Positions 1 through 7,878 of a DNA stretch of 44,200 bases are shown here, piece after piece. Made by a program: the position numbers and the translations under genes. The notes beneath the pieces were generated by a model. That model was not told the origin of the DNA, made no database searches, and saw only the letters and a program-made list of their open reading frames with translations. This DNA is from Candidatus Aenigmarchaeum subterraneum SCGC AAA011-O16 (GTDB lineage: Archaea > Aenigmatarchaeota > Aenigmatarchaeia > Aenigmatarchaeales > Aenigmatarchaeaceae), in the NCBI GenBank assembly GCA_000405245.1, contig ASMQ01000003.1:1-44200 (forward strand). Reading direction: 5' to 3'. The stretch's first letter is position 1, and the number at the start of each line of letters is the position of its first letter.

Positions 1-23
1 CTATAGGCGAAAAAGGAAGGAAG

Positions 24-287
24 TTGAATCAAGAGTTTAGAGAAAATATGAGAAGATTTTCATTAGAAAGACCTTTGCGAGAATTTTTAGAAGAGGTGCG
101 TGAAGAATTTGAAACTAAAGGAATTTTAAGATCTACGCTTAGAGAAAGTATGGATATCGACATACCTGTCGAAAAAGAAGGCAAGGTCCCTATCGACTAT
201 TACTTTGCATATATTTGGCATATTCCGCCAGCAAAATTAAGACAGGCTAAAGATTATTATAGAAAGAATTTTCCGGTGAGTAAATGA
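24..287 (+). CDS. hypothetical protein, start uncertain, possibly partial
   Basis: This short charged protein (87 residues from the TTG at 24) is not recognised. The frame is open back to the window edge with no stop, so the true start may lie outside; an ATG at 48 is another option. GGAAGG at 15-20 lies only three bases before the TTG, too close for a good ribosome site. The N-terminal half is a charged helix (LREFLEEVREEFETKG); the C-terminal half carries aromatic residues around DYYFAYIWHIPP. It overlaps the next gene by four bases (ATGA), so the two are probably translated together and may work together. No signal peptide or membrane segment is visible. Confidence 0.55.
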   Translation: MNQEFRENMRRFSLERPLREFLEEVREEFETKGILRSTLRESMDIDIPVEKEGKVPIDYYFAYIWHIPPAKLRQAKDYYRKNFPVSK

Positions 288-1066
288 GAGATATCTTTGT
301 CATATGGAAAAATCAGATAGGAAGATATGTGGCTTATTCGCAGAGCGAGGATTACGAATCTTACGGCTTAGGGGGCATAACAAGTCCAACTGAAGCTCTG
401 GTAGCAAACAAATTGGAGCACGATACTTTTGCAAACATGCGGGCTTTCACATACGATGCATTAAAAACCAGCAGAAGGCGGTTCATTGTTCGGACACCTA
501 CTGAAAAAATAGCCAGACATCTAGAAGACAAGACAACAAAGGCTTTCGATGATGTTGCCAAAAGCATGTCAGATCAAATTTTATTAACACACTTAGACTT
601 GGGTGAGGTTAGAAGCAGGATTGGAGCTAGGGTTACCAAGGCTGCTCAACATGCTGCGGAAGAGATAGTCAGATTAACAAATGACAGGGTTTCAGCCGAG
701 TATCTTAGAAATAGAATTATACTTCTAAAAGGAAATCAAGAAAACAAGGGTTTAGGCACAAGACCTGATTTTGTTGTAGCTACAGAATTTGGAGGCGACT
801 ATACGCTGTTCGTAGAAGAGGTTAGATGCGGAGCTAGGAGAGAATTGACAGAGTATGAAAAACATGAATTTGCAGTTGACGCGCTTTGTTTGAGCAAAAT
901 GCATAAAGGCATAGCAAGAAGACTTCATTTGCCAAAAAACTATGATGTTTCTTCAGCAATCAGAGTGGTCTGGACAGGCGGAGGACAGACCGTTTTCAGA
1001 AATGCTCCCGCTTACTTTGAAGAAGTCCAGAAAATAGCGAATGAACTAGCCCTAAAATATAGATAA
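284..1066 (+). CDS. hypothetical protein, possible degenerate PD-(D/E)XK-like fold
   Basis: A 260-residue soluble protein that starts inside the stop of the preceding gene, so the pair looks like one unit. I do not recognise a named family. The C-terminal half has GTRPDFVV near residue 158 followed by LFVEEVRCG near 175. This spacing (Asp, then a hydrophobic strand ending in Glu-x-basic) recalls PD-(D/E)XK nucleases, with Arg181 where Lys is normal. That is a resemblance only. Residues 85-145 look helical. No signal peptide or transmembrane segment is seen. The gene runs convergently toward asnS with a 165-base gap between them. Confidence 0.7.
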   Translation: MRDIFVIWKNQIGRYVAYSQSEDYESYGLGGITSPTEALVANKLEHDTFANMRAFTYDALKTSRRRFIVRTPTEKIARHLEDKTTKAFDDVAKSMSDQILLTHLDLGEVRSRIGARVTKAAQHAAEEIVRLTNDRVSAEYLRNRIILLKGNQENKGLGTRPDFVVATEFGGDYTLFVEEVRCGARRELTEYEKHEFAVDALCLSKMHKGIARRLHLPKNYDVSSAIRVVWTGGGQTVFRNAPAYFEEVQKIANELALKYR

Positions 1067-1069
1067 AAA

Positions 1070-1148
1070 GAGCGCCTGACTCGTAACTCTTGGGCCGCCA
1101 GGCAAAATTAACGCTGAATTCGCTGAACCGTCGTTGAAACGGTACTAT
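1070..1148. other. GC-rich structured patch between convergent genes
   Basis: The 165-base gap between two converging genes contains a locally GC-rich patch that stands out from AT-rich surroundings. It can form a hairpin with GCCTG at 1075-1079 and CAGGC at 1099-1103, and another with ACCGT and ACGGT around 1127-1143. Read on the minus strand, the first hairpin is followed by CTCTTTTT, so it could terminate asnS mRNA. The stretch GAGCGCCTGACTCGTAA at 1070-1086 resembles the D-arm and anticodon arm of a threonine tRNA, but no acceptor stem or T-arm is present, so it is not an intact tRNA. Confidence 0.35.
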
Positions 1149-1231
1149 TAATTATCTAAAGCCTATTTAAAAAGATTTCTTTTGTTAAAAAGTAGTATTA
1201 GAATTAAGTTATTATTAGATAAATTTGAAAA

Positions 1232-2563
1232 TTATGGGTTAGGAGAGCGTCCATAAAGCCTAGGAAATGATATTGCGTATCTCACGTGAGGTAATTTCAG
1301 AATCCATCTTATTACTCTTTCAACACCCATACCTATTCCGCCGTGTGGAACGCATCCAAATTTTCTTAATTCCACATACCATCTATATCTTTCCATCTGA
1401 TCATCTGTTGTTTTTCCTTTTTCAGTCATTCTTTCAAGAAGTTCTTTGACATTACATATTTTTTCCGCTGTTCCTAGTAATTCGCCAAAACCTCGTGGAC
1501 TTATAAGGTCACAAGTTCTTGTAATTTTGGGGTTTGAGGAATCTCTTGAGAATGGAAATGCTTCTGCACTGCAAGGGATACCTTTAACAAAAAATAAATT
1601 TTCGCCCATTTCATGGGATAGTATTTTCTCTTCATCCATACCGAGGCTAAGACCCCATTCAAACTTTTTACCTTTTGCATGCAAAATATCGACAGCTTCA
1701 TCGTAGGTTATTATGCGATAGGGGGGTTTTATTTTATCTTCATCTATCGAAATCTTTAACGTGTTTAGTTCTTTTTCACTCCTTTCAGCAGTGTTTTTAA
1801 TTATATTATAAAGCATTTTTTCAGCAAGTTTTATAAGATCATCAAGATTAGCCCATGCAATTTCTGCCTTCAAGTGCCAATACTCTCTTAGATGCCTGTT
1901 GGTACGACTATGCTCTGCACGGAATGACGGGGTTAAGTTATAAACTTTTTCAAACGCATGCACAGCAGCTTCTAATTGGAACGTATTGCACTGGGATAGG
2001 AAGATGTTTTCGTTTTCTGAATACTTTACTTTGAATGCAGATTTGTCATCATATAGAAGAAGTTTAGTTAAAATCGGAGCATCTATGAATATAAAACCCA
2101 TATTATCAAACCATTTATGGGTTTCCAAAAGAAACCTGTGTTTAAATTTTAATACTGCCATCATCTTTTCATTCCTTAGATAGAGATGTCGATTTTTTAA
2201 CACAACATCGGCATATTTTTGATTGAATATGTCAAAATCCTTTCTAGGCTGAGGATTGATATTCAATAAAACTTCGCCTATAACTTGAACATTATTTACA
2301 TCAATTTCAATAGCTTTTGCTTTATTTGTTATCAAATTACCAGAAATTTTTACTGCTGTTTCTGGAGGTATTTTTTTAAGTCTTAAAAATTTGGCAGTGT
2401 CTGTACTACTGCGTTTTACGACACACTGAATGTTACCTGTGGAATCAGCTACATCGAAAAATATTACATTTTTTGATTCTCGCTTTGACTTTATCCAACC
2501 CAATAAATTAACTTTTTCATTTTCTTTACACTTTTTAATATCTGCTACAAAAAAATTCTTCAT
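1232..2563 (-). CDS. asnS: asparaginyl-tRNA synthetase, archaeal type (class IIb)
   Basis: Joins asparagine to tRNA-Asn in the cytoplasm. The 443 residues match the full class IIb layout. An OB-fold anticodon-binding domain (about 1-105) is followed by the catalytic core, with motif 2 as FRAEHSRTNRHLREY at 214-228 and motif 3 as GGIGMGVERV close to the C-terminus, ending PRLYGRSPNP. The segment LSQCNTFQLEAAVHAFEKVY at 189-208 and the motif 3 wording favour AsnRS over AspRS, though a close AspRS relative cannot be excluded. The N-terminal OB domain argues against the truncated AsnRS-like asparagine synthetase. The ATG has a strong GGGAGG site seven bases upstream, unusual here because many neighbours appear leaderless. 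Confidence 0.82.
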   Translation of the reverse strand: MKNFFVADIKKCKENEKVNLLGWIKSKRESKNVIFFDVADSTGNIQCVVKRSSTDTAKFLRLKKIPPETAVKISGNLITNKAKAIEIDVNNVQVIGEVLLNINPQPRKDFDIFNQKYADVVLKNRHLYLRNEKMMAVLKFKHRFLLETHKWFDNMGFIFIDAPILTKLLLYDDKSAFKVKYSENENIFLSQCNTFQLEAAVHAFEKVYNLTPSFRAEHSRTNRHLREYWHLKAEIAWANLDDLIKLAEKMLYNIIKNTAERSEKELNTLKISIDEDKIKPPYRIITYDEAVDILHAKGKKFEWGLSLGMDEEKILSHEMGENLFFVKGIPCSAEAFPFSRDSSNPKITRTCDLISPRGFGELLGTAEKICNVKELLERMTEKGKTTDDQMERYRWYVELRKFGCVPHGGIGMGVERVIRWILKLPHVRYAISFPRLYGRSPNP

Positions 2564-2643
2564 TGCACTGCCTCCCGTATATTATGTTAGGTATTAAATT
2601 ATTTATTTGCATCATAGTGTTTTCATTAGCATGAGGATTTATA

Positions 2644-3981
2644 TTGAAGAAATTGAATAAGTTTTATATGAAACCACGAATTCTCATAAAACCGCCAGGA
2701 CCTAAGGCGGCAAAAATAATAAGGCGTGATGAAAATTACATTTCTCCTTGCCTGACAAGAAGCGTTCCGCTCGTCATCGACAGAACTTACGGTGTGAACA
2801 TCGATGATGTCGACGGGAACAGATATTTGGATTTCGGAGCAGGCATCTCTGTCGCGAATGTCGGATGGAATAACCCTGAAGTTGTCAACGCTGTCAGAAA
2901 ACAAATGGAAAAGGCTGCGCACACAGGTTTTGCTGATTTCTATGCGGATGCCCCTGTAACTTTAGCTGAAAAATTAATATCTTTAGTTAAAACTCAAAAC
3001 ACGGTTTTCTACACTAATTCAGGAGCAGAGACCATAGAAGCCGCAATGAAATTGGCACGGAGATACACAGGTAGAAAATATTTCATTTCCTTTTACAATT
3101 CTTTTCATGGCAGAACATATGGAGCTTTGTCTCTGACAGCGGCAAAAATCGTTCAAAGGGAAGGCTTCGGTCCTTTTCTTTCTACAATTCACGTCCCTTA
3201 CCCAGATTCTTACAGGCCCCAGTTCGAAAACGATGAAGACGGAATGAAATGTCTAGAATATTTAGAGAATGTTGTTTTTAGGAAAGAGGTTTCTCCGACA
3301 GAAGTCGCAGCACTATTTATCGAACATGTCCAAGGTGAAGGAGGGTATATTGTTCCGCCGAAAAGGTTTGTTCAGGAATTGAGGAAGCTGTGCAAAGATT
3401 ATGGAATTCTTTATGTTGCTGATGAGATTCAAAGTGGAATGTTCAGAACAGGAAAGTTTTTAGCCGGAGAACATTTTGGCGTTGATCCGGACATAATCTG
3501 CATTGCCAAATCTTTGAGCGGAGGATTGGTTCCTATAGGAGTCTGTCTTAGCAATAAGAAAATTTCTGGATGGAAAGAATGCGTTGGAGCCTACTCCGGA
3601 ACTTTTGGAGGAAACCTTCTATCATGCACAGCAGGACTTGCGACTTTGAATTACATGACTAAAAACAAATTAGCGAAAAGGGCGGAGCAGACAGGAAAAT
3701 ACATTATGAATAGGATGAAAGAATGGGAGCATAGATACAGAGTAGTGGGAGATGTGAGAGGCTTAGGCATGATGATTGGCATAGAAATTATCAAAGATAA
3801 GAAAACCAAAAAGCCTGGAGTCGAGGAGAGGGAAAAGATTGTGAACAAATGCTTTGAAAATGGGCTCGTCTTGATTCCTGCAGGTCAGTCCACCATAAGA
3901 ATTATTCCCGCACTGACGATCGAAAGAGAGGATGTCGATATCGGATTGGACATTTTAGAAAAAGAAATTAAAAAAGTTTGA
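2644..3981 (+). CDS. class III PLP-dependent aminotransferase (GABA/ornithine type)
   Basis: Transfers an amino group from an omega- or alpha-amino acid using pyridoxal phosphate. The 445-residue length suits the archaeal 4-aminobutyrate/ornithine aminotransferase group, some members of which act as broad amino-acid racemases. Visible landmarks are NSGAETIEAAMKLAR (125-139), SFHGRTYGALS (153-163), DEIQSGMFRTGK (260-271) and the PLP lysine K289 in CIAKSLSGG. The start is TTG, supported by GAGGA six to seven bases upstream; an internal ATG at 2668 is less well supported. It stands alone, diverges from asnS and abuts the convergent TFS gene with no spacer. The exact substrate cannot be read from the sequence. 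Confidence 0.88.
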   Translation: MKKLNKFYMKPRILIKPPGPKAAKIIRRDENYISPCLTRSVPLVIDRTYGVNIDDVDGNRYLDFGAGISVANVGWNNPEVVNAVRKQMEKAAHTGFADFYADAPVTLAEKLISLVKTQNTVFYTNSGAETIEAAMKLARRYTGRKYFISFYNSFHGRTYGALSLTAAKIVQREGFGPFLSTIHVPYPDSYRPQFENDEDGMKCLEYLENVVFRKEVSPTEVAALFIEHVQGEGGYIVPPKRFVQELRKLCKDYGILYVADEIQSGMFRTGKFLAGEHFGVDPDIICIAKSLSGGLVPIGVCLSNKKISGWKECVGAYSGTFGGNLLSCTAGLATLNYMTKNKLAKRAEQTGKYIMNRMKEWEHRYRVVGDVRGLGMMIGIEIIKDKKTKKPGVEEREKIVNKCFENGLVLIPAGQSTIRIIPALTIEREDVDIGLDILEKEIKKV

Positions 3982-4329
3982 TTATTCGTATTCTCTCCAA
4001 ACGTTATTGCACTTAACACATTTGAAGAATCTCGTAGGAGGCTCGTCGGCTGCTCTTGTCTGTTGCATCCACCAGTATGCTTCATTGTTTTCGCATTTAG
4101 GACATTGAATCTTTGTCGTTGGCAAAACTTCAAATCTTGATTTTTTGTCAACCACAATAATCTTTTCAGGCTCTCTTGTGGACGAGACTGCAATTTTGAA
4201 GTCTTTGGATTTTGTAGAATACCTTCTACCGCATCTTCTACAAATTAGAGTAGTTCTTTTTCCAGATTTTTTAGGTAGCAATAGGCCACCGCACTTTTCA
4301 CAGAAATTTATATCAATCACCAATCTCAA
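3982..4329 (-). CDS. tfs: transcription factor S (TFIIS-like transcript cleavage factor)
   Basis: Helps stalled RNA polymerase cut its transcript and resume. It has two zinc ribbons: an N-terminal one (CEKCGG, then CRRCGRR) and a C-terminal TFIIS-type one (CPKCENNEAYWW, then FKCVKCNNVW). The acidic Asp-Glu pair that reaches the polymerase active site is visible in RAADEPPTRF. Length (about 115) is usual for archaeal TFS. There is no ATG at the start; TTG at 4329, TTG at 4323 and GTG at 4320 are all possible, and a TATA-like element at about 4348-4355 would place the transcript start close to these codons. It ends exactly where the convergent aminotransferase ends. Confidence 0.92.
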   Translation of the reverse strand: MRLVIDINFCEKCGGLLLPKKSGKRTTLICRRCGRRYSTKSKDFKIAVSSTREPEKIIVVDKKSRFEVLPTTKIQCPKCENNEAYWWMQQTRAADEPPTRFFKCVKCNNVWREYE

Positions 4330-4357
4330 TCAAATTGTCATTAAGTTGTATTTAAAA

Positions 4358-4840
4358 CTATCTGACGCCAGTGATTTGAACAAAAATGATCTTGACCCAC
4401 CCTAAGATGGGAATTTTCACTAAGGCTTTCCCATGCAACGAGCTCCTAGGAACAACCCAAGGATCTGACACAGGATTGTTGTCTCCTTTTGTCCTTATGC
4501 CCTGATCAGTTATCTGGTAAATTCTATGAATTATCGGATAGCTTCTGTCCGGAACATCGAAAATTATTATGTCCCCGACTTTTACGTCTGGGTCTCTGCC
4601 GGAAACAATTATCATGTCGCCTTTGTAGAAAGTAGGATCCATGCTGTCAGAAAAGACTGCGACGACTGGTGTGTCTGTCTGCAAAGCATAACCTAAAGTC
4701 ACATTGAATCCGTAAGCAATAATAAAACCTAGGACTAGATAGATTACTGTTCCTTTCCAACCTTCTGTATTTTTATCCCACTCCTTTCTCAACGTCTTAA
4801 GCTCTTCCAACACTTTCACCCAAAACAATGCCGGTAGCAA
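4358..4840 (-). CDS. signal peptidase I, archaeal Sec11 type
   Basis: Removes signal peptides from exported proteins at the outer face of the membrane. One transmembrane segment spans about 31-53. The catalytic serine is in VFSDSMDPTFYKGD (Ser66); the usual lysine of bacterial enzymes is replaced by His105 in PIIHRI, as in archaeal/ER enzymes; acidic residues follow in TKGDNNPVSD. No large periplasmic-type insertion is present. From the ATG the gene overlaps DUF99 by 44 bases; GTG codons at residues 8 and 10 are alternative starts that would shorten the overlap. It is probably co-transcribed with DUF99 and fits the many secreted proteins in the window. Confidence 0.92.
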   Translation of the reverse strand: MLPALFWVKVLEELKTLRKEWDKNTEGWKGTVIYLVLGFIIAYGFNVTLGYALQTDTPVVAVFSDSMDPTFYKGDMIIVSGRDPDVKVGDIIIFDVPDRSYPIIHRIYQITDQGIRTKGDNNPVSDPWVVPRSSLHGKALVKIPILGWVKIIFVQITGVR

Positions 4841-5387
4841 TCAAATGCGCAATCCTCAAAGGCTCAGGAATGTTGCCATGTAGTGAGGAAATTTTTATGA
4901 TTTGCTCCACGTCCTTTATTTCAATACCATAGCATTGATAGTATATCTTTTTATCGCTTACCTTCACTGAAAATACCTCTCCGGCGTCTTTAACACACTT
5001 TAACCTAGTCTCTGCATGCGGAAGTTTTTCGAGAATAGCCTTGAACTTTCCAAAATTAGGAACCTTTCTGAGAACAGCAAGAACAGGCAAATTTGTTTTT
5101 TCATAAATATTTTTAATATTAACTGTATTGAATCCTGCAAAAGTGATTCCGTCAAGCATCATTACTCTTATATCCTTATGCCTAGACTTGTTAACAGCAT
5201 CAATTATCTTTTCTTCAGCATCATTTCCATCTACATCAATATCTGTCCTTAACAGACCGTCCATAAAACTTCCACCCCTGTAAATTACTCCAACAAGAAT
5301 GTCCTTTCCTTTCGCTCCGAATTCAAAAGGCCCGTCGTCCCAAGCGAGTATTCTTATCTCTTTTTTAATTGTTCTGAATCGTACCAT
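4797..5387 (-). CDS. DUF99 family protein (endonuclease V-like fold)
   Basis: A conserved archaeal protein of 196 residues. Family signatures include WDDGPFEFG, GVIYRGGSFMDGLL, MLDGITFAGFN and the C-terminal PEPLRIAHLIATGI. The family has been grouped with endonuclease V by fold comparison; its activity is not established, so a nuclease role is only an inference. The ATG at 5387 sits about 26 bases from the centre of a palindromic TTTATAAA box, which predicts a leaderless mRNA. The downstream signal peptidase gene overlaps its 3' end, so the two likely form an operon. Confidence 0.9.
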   Translation of the reverse strand: MVRFRTIKKEIRILAWDDGPFEFGAKGKDILVGVIYRGGSFMDGLLRTDIDVDGNDAEEKIIDAVNKSRHKDIRVMMLDGITFAGFNTVNIKNIYEKTNLPVLAVLRKVPNFGKFKAILEKLPHAETRLKCVKDAGEVFSVKVSDKKIYYQCYGIEIKDVEQIIKISSLHGNIPEPLRIAHLIATGIVLGESVGRA

Positions 5388-5408
5388 ATATAGAATCTTC
5401 CAGAAATG

Positions 5409-5416
5409 TTTATAAA
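5409..5416. promoter_or_regulatory. palindromic TATA box shared by divergent genes
   Basis: TTTATAAA reads the same on both strands. Its centre (5412.5) is 25.5 bases from the DUF99 ATG (5387, minus) and 26.5 bases from the ATG at 5439 (plus). This is the usual archaeal TATA-to-start distance, so a single element could drive two leaderless transcripts in opposite directions. No other TATA-like sequence lies between the two start codons. Confidence 0.6.
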
Positions 5417-5438
5417 TGTCAATTATTCATTAATTATC

Positions 5439-5831
5439 ATGACTGTATTGATAGCAGAAATTTATAACGGTAGTAGATTGGTAGCAAGTGGTTCGGTTAG
5501 TTTTTCACAAATTACTAACCCATTGACCTTCAATTTTAATGAAGGGTCATCGATGTTTAAGAACGGCATGCTGAGTTTGGGTAGTGCAGGACTAATAGAA
5601 GGCAATAAAGGTGCGATGATACAGTTAAGAATGGATGAAAAGGAAAATCGAATCAAATTAAACTTTTGTGAATTATACAAAAAAGGTAACAGATGGTACA
5701 ATCCAAATATCGACCCATGCAATTATTCTGGAACTCATTACATACCGCCGAATTCCGATCCTATTAAAGTAATTGTGTTGTACCAAGTGGATGGAAAAAA
5801 CCCTGTTTTTTTAGATTCAAAAATTATTTAA
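5439..5831 (+). CDS. hypothetical protein, probably leaderless
   Basis: A soluble protein of about 130 residues with no recognised family. Composition suggests a beta-rich fold (alternating hydrophobic and polar residues, many Asn, Gly and Ser), with two cysteines (NFCELY, DPCNYSG) and a Pro-rich stretch THYIPPNSDP near the C-terminus. The frame opens at an ATG at 5406, but that codon lies at the edge of the TATA box; the ATG at 5439 is 26 bases downstream of it and is the better start. No clear signal peptide is present. It ends six bases before the convergent rpoL gene. Confidence 0.6.
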   Translation: MTVLIAEIYNGSRLVASGSVSFSQITNPLTFNFNEGSSMFKNGMLSLGSAGLIEGNKGAMIQLRMDEKENRIKLNFCELYKKGNRWYNPNIDPCNYSGTHYIPPNSDPIKVIVLYQVDGKNPVFLDSKII

Positions 5832-5837
5832 CTATTA

Positions 5838-6104
5838 TTACTTCTTTAAAGCTTTCTGAAATTCAGATTTGAACTCTTCACATTGCTCTTGAATAGATGC
5901 GGCAGCTTTCTCCAAAAGTTTTTTAGGATTCGGACCTACGACAAGAATTTTTGGCTCTTCCATGAAGGGATGCTCATGCAAAGCAGCGGCTTCACTGCCA
6001 TTCTCCCAAATTTGTGTAGCTAGAAGTTGGGTCAAAGTTTGTGATTCTCCTACAAGGGCAACCTTTAGTTTCTCGCTGTCATGTTCAACGACTTCCAGTC
6101 TCAT
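5838..6104 (-). CDS. rpoL: DNA-directed RNA polymerase subunit L (Rpo11)
   Basis: Small assembly subunit that pairs with the RpoD subunit in the polymerase platform. The 88 residues fit the family: a starting beta strand MRLEVVEHD, the conserved ESQTLTQLLATQIWENG helix (corresponding to the GEDHTLLNLL region), the HEHPFMEEPKILV segment, and a long C-terminal helix LLEKAAASIQEQCEEF. A TATA-like CTTTAAATAATC lies about 28 bases upstream of the ATG. The sequence is somewhat divergent from textbook archaeal RpoL, as in fast-evolving lineages. Confidence 0.87.
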   Translation of the reverse strand: MRLEVVEHDSEKLKVALVGESQTLTQLLATQIWENGSEAAALHEHPFMEEPKILVVGPNPKKLLEKAAASIQEQCEEFKSEFQKALKK

Positions 6105-6144
6105 AACAACACTTTCTCTCTTACAGATTATTTAAAGGTTTCGT

Positions 6145-6903
6145 TTACCTAGCCAAAAAAACTAAAATAAGCGAAACGACTATTATTAATAAGACAATAT
6201 AAAATAATATTTTAAAAATAAGTCTCACTTTTTCTTTTTCAGCTAAATATGCGGCCAAAATAGCATTAATTAGAGTAAGAATGAAAATATAGTTGGTTAA
6301 CTTTTCTATATTTTTATTTGCATTCAAAGTTTCGTTTGCTATAATATCTGCACTTTTTTGAAAATCTACCAAAGAATTTATCCAATCTTTCTGCCATCTA
6401 GGCATAACATCAAAAGAGTATGTATACTTAACAGACCAAACGTTAAAATAACTGCATTCTGTTGGAAATCTATAAATATCAATAGTCTCATTCATTGTAA
6501 ATTTTATTTTGTAAGTTCCGGAAGCTTCAAATGGATATATGTTATAAAGCTGATTTGGTATTTGTGGTGCAAAATACTTATATTCTTGGGGTTTTAAATC
6601 TAAAATAAAATCTTTGTCGGTAGGTATAGTCTCGCTATCTGGGTTGAGTACTCTAATATTCATAGAAGCTGAAATTGTGTTGTTACCAATGTTAGTAACA
6701 CTGATGTTATAAATAAAAACATCACCGACTGCATAATAATTATCTCTTTCACGTGGGAGAATTTTAATGTCGAGACTTATACAATTCTCGCATGATTGTT
6801 CAAGAGTGCAGTTGATAGGTTGCGCCCAAACGCTATCTGTAAAAATAAATAATGATGCTAACGCTATCGTTATAAATGTCAAAAATTTTGTATTCTGATA
6901 CAT
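6145..6903 (-). CDS. secreted-domain membrane protein of unknown function
   Basis: A 252-residue envelope protein. A signal peptide (about 1-28) ends at a good cleavage site, DSVWA/QP. The outer domain (about 29-190) has three cysteines (NCTLEQSCENC), several Asn-X-Ser/Thr sites and a CARDB-like beta-sandwich pattern (YYAVGDVFIYNISVTNIG). Two hydrophobic segments close the protein (about 203-221 and 228-250), so it should be anchored with the domain outside. No catalytic motif is visible. A TATA-like CTTATATAC lies about 33 bases upstream of the ATG, so it is probably transcribed alone. Confidence 0.7.
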   Translation of the reverse strand: MYQNTKFLTFITIALASLFIFTDSVWAQPINCTLEQSCENCISLDIKILPRERDNYYAVGDVFIYNISVTNIGNNTISASMNIRVLNPDSETIPTDKDFILDLKPQEYKYFAPQIPNQLYNIYPFEASGTYKIKFTMNETIDIYRFPTECSYFNVWSVKYTYSFDVMPRWQKDWINSLVDFQKSADIIANETLNANKNIEKLTNYIFILTLINAILAAYLAEKEKVRLIFKILFYIVLLIIVVSLILVFLAR

Positions 6904-6942
6904 GTAATTTCTTAACTTAATAAAATTACAAAGTATATAAGT

Positions 6943-7851
6943 TTAACTTTCTGTTTGAAGGATTTCATTTACTTCATCCGGATTCAAAATAGGTTTCTTG
7001 TAAAGCAACCTGTCATCAGTCCCGATTCTAGGACAAGCAGTATTAACATAAGCATCTAAATTCAAACCATCAAGCTTCTCAGCTCTTATCTCATCAAAAG
7101 CAATTAAATATGCTTTTTTCCCGTTTTTCTCCAATCTTTTCTTTAAGGAAATTGCGTATTCTATATTTGATTGCCCTGGTTTTGTGGAAATCAAAATTCC
7201 AAAGGTTTTTGCATGCTTCGCCAATCCTATAGCTGTGTACTTCTGCTTTAAGAATTGTTTTTTGAACTTATCCATATTGAGAATCTCATTTCTCTCGGCA
7301 TCCAGAACAAAAACAGGTTTTTCAGTCTCCATAGCCAAGCCTAAAGGATGGAATTTTCCTGTTCCGATAAAAAGGAAAGCATCAACCTTCTTTTCAATTG
7401 TCCTTCCGGCAATAACATCACACCCAAGAATTTGACCGGCATGCATTACCCTCCAACCGTCTCGTCCCTCATCGACTTCAACTTTAAAACCTTTGTTTTC
7501 TAAAAACCCTTTTGCTTTGTCTATAGAGTTTGTGAACTGCAAAGAAGAAACCAGACCTATCGTTTTGAAGTCTTTGATTTTTTCGAAATCTTTTTCCAAA
7601 ACAGCTTCAGGATCATAATCTTCCTTCACTTCAACAAAGTCTATCGGAAAATCCAAGTCCATGAATTTTGTATGACCGAAATGAACAATCTTGTCAACCT
7701 TCAATTGCTTTGCATCGCTCACCCTGACATCGCAGGCCCCATAACAAGCTTCTCCGGATATTATGACTTCTCCATCCATTTTGTCAGCTAATTCAAGAAC
7801 TTTTCTTTTCAATCCGACAGGGACTTGTAGAAGAACCCTTTGGGTTTTCAT
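6943..7851 (-). CDS. dph2: diphthamide synthesis protein Dph2
   Basis: Transfers the 3-amino-3-carboxypropyl group of S-adenosylmethionine to a histidine of elongation factor 2, the first step of diphthamide formation. It is a non-canonical radical SAM enzyme with a 4Fe-4S cluster. The three cluster cysteines characteristic of archaeal Dph2 are visible, one per domain: EACYGACD (Cys36/40), QILGCDV, and NTACPRIG near the C-terminus. The length (302 residues) is slightly shorter than the ~340 typical of Thermococcales. A TATA-like TTTTAAATAG lies about 30 bases upstream, inside the end of the rhomboid gene. Confidence 0.94.
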   Translation of the reverse strand: MKTQRVLLQVPVGLKRKVLELADKMDGEVIISGEACYGACDVRVSDAKQLKVDKIVHFGHTKFMDLDFPIDFVEVKEDYDPEAVLEKDFEKIKDFKTIGLVSSLQFTNSIDKAKGFLENKGFKVEVDEGRDGWRVMHAGQILGCDVIAGRTIEKKVDAFLFIGTGKFHPLGLAMETEKPVFVLDAERNEILNMDKFKKQFLKQKYTAIGLAKHAKTFGILISTKPGQSNIEYAISLKKRLEKNGKKAYLIAFDEIRAEKLDGLNLDAYVNTACPRIGTDDRLLYKKPILNPDEVNEILQTES

Positions 7852-7878
7852 AAATGTTATTGTGAATATCTAAACTAT

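Noticed and set aside
1070-1103. A threonine tRNA gene suggested by GAGCGCCTGACTCGTAA
   Set aside because: No matching acceptor stem, T-arm or 3' anticodon strand is present on either strand, even allowing an intron after the anticodon.
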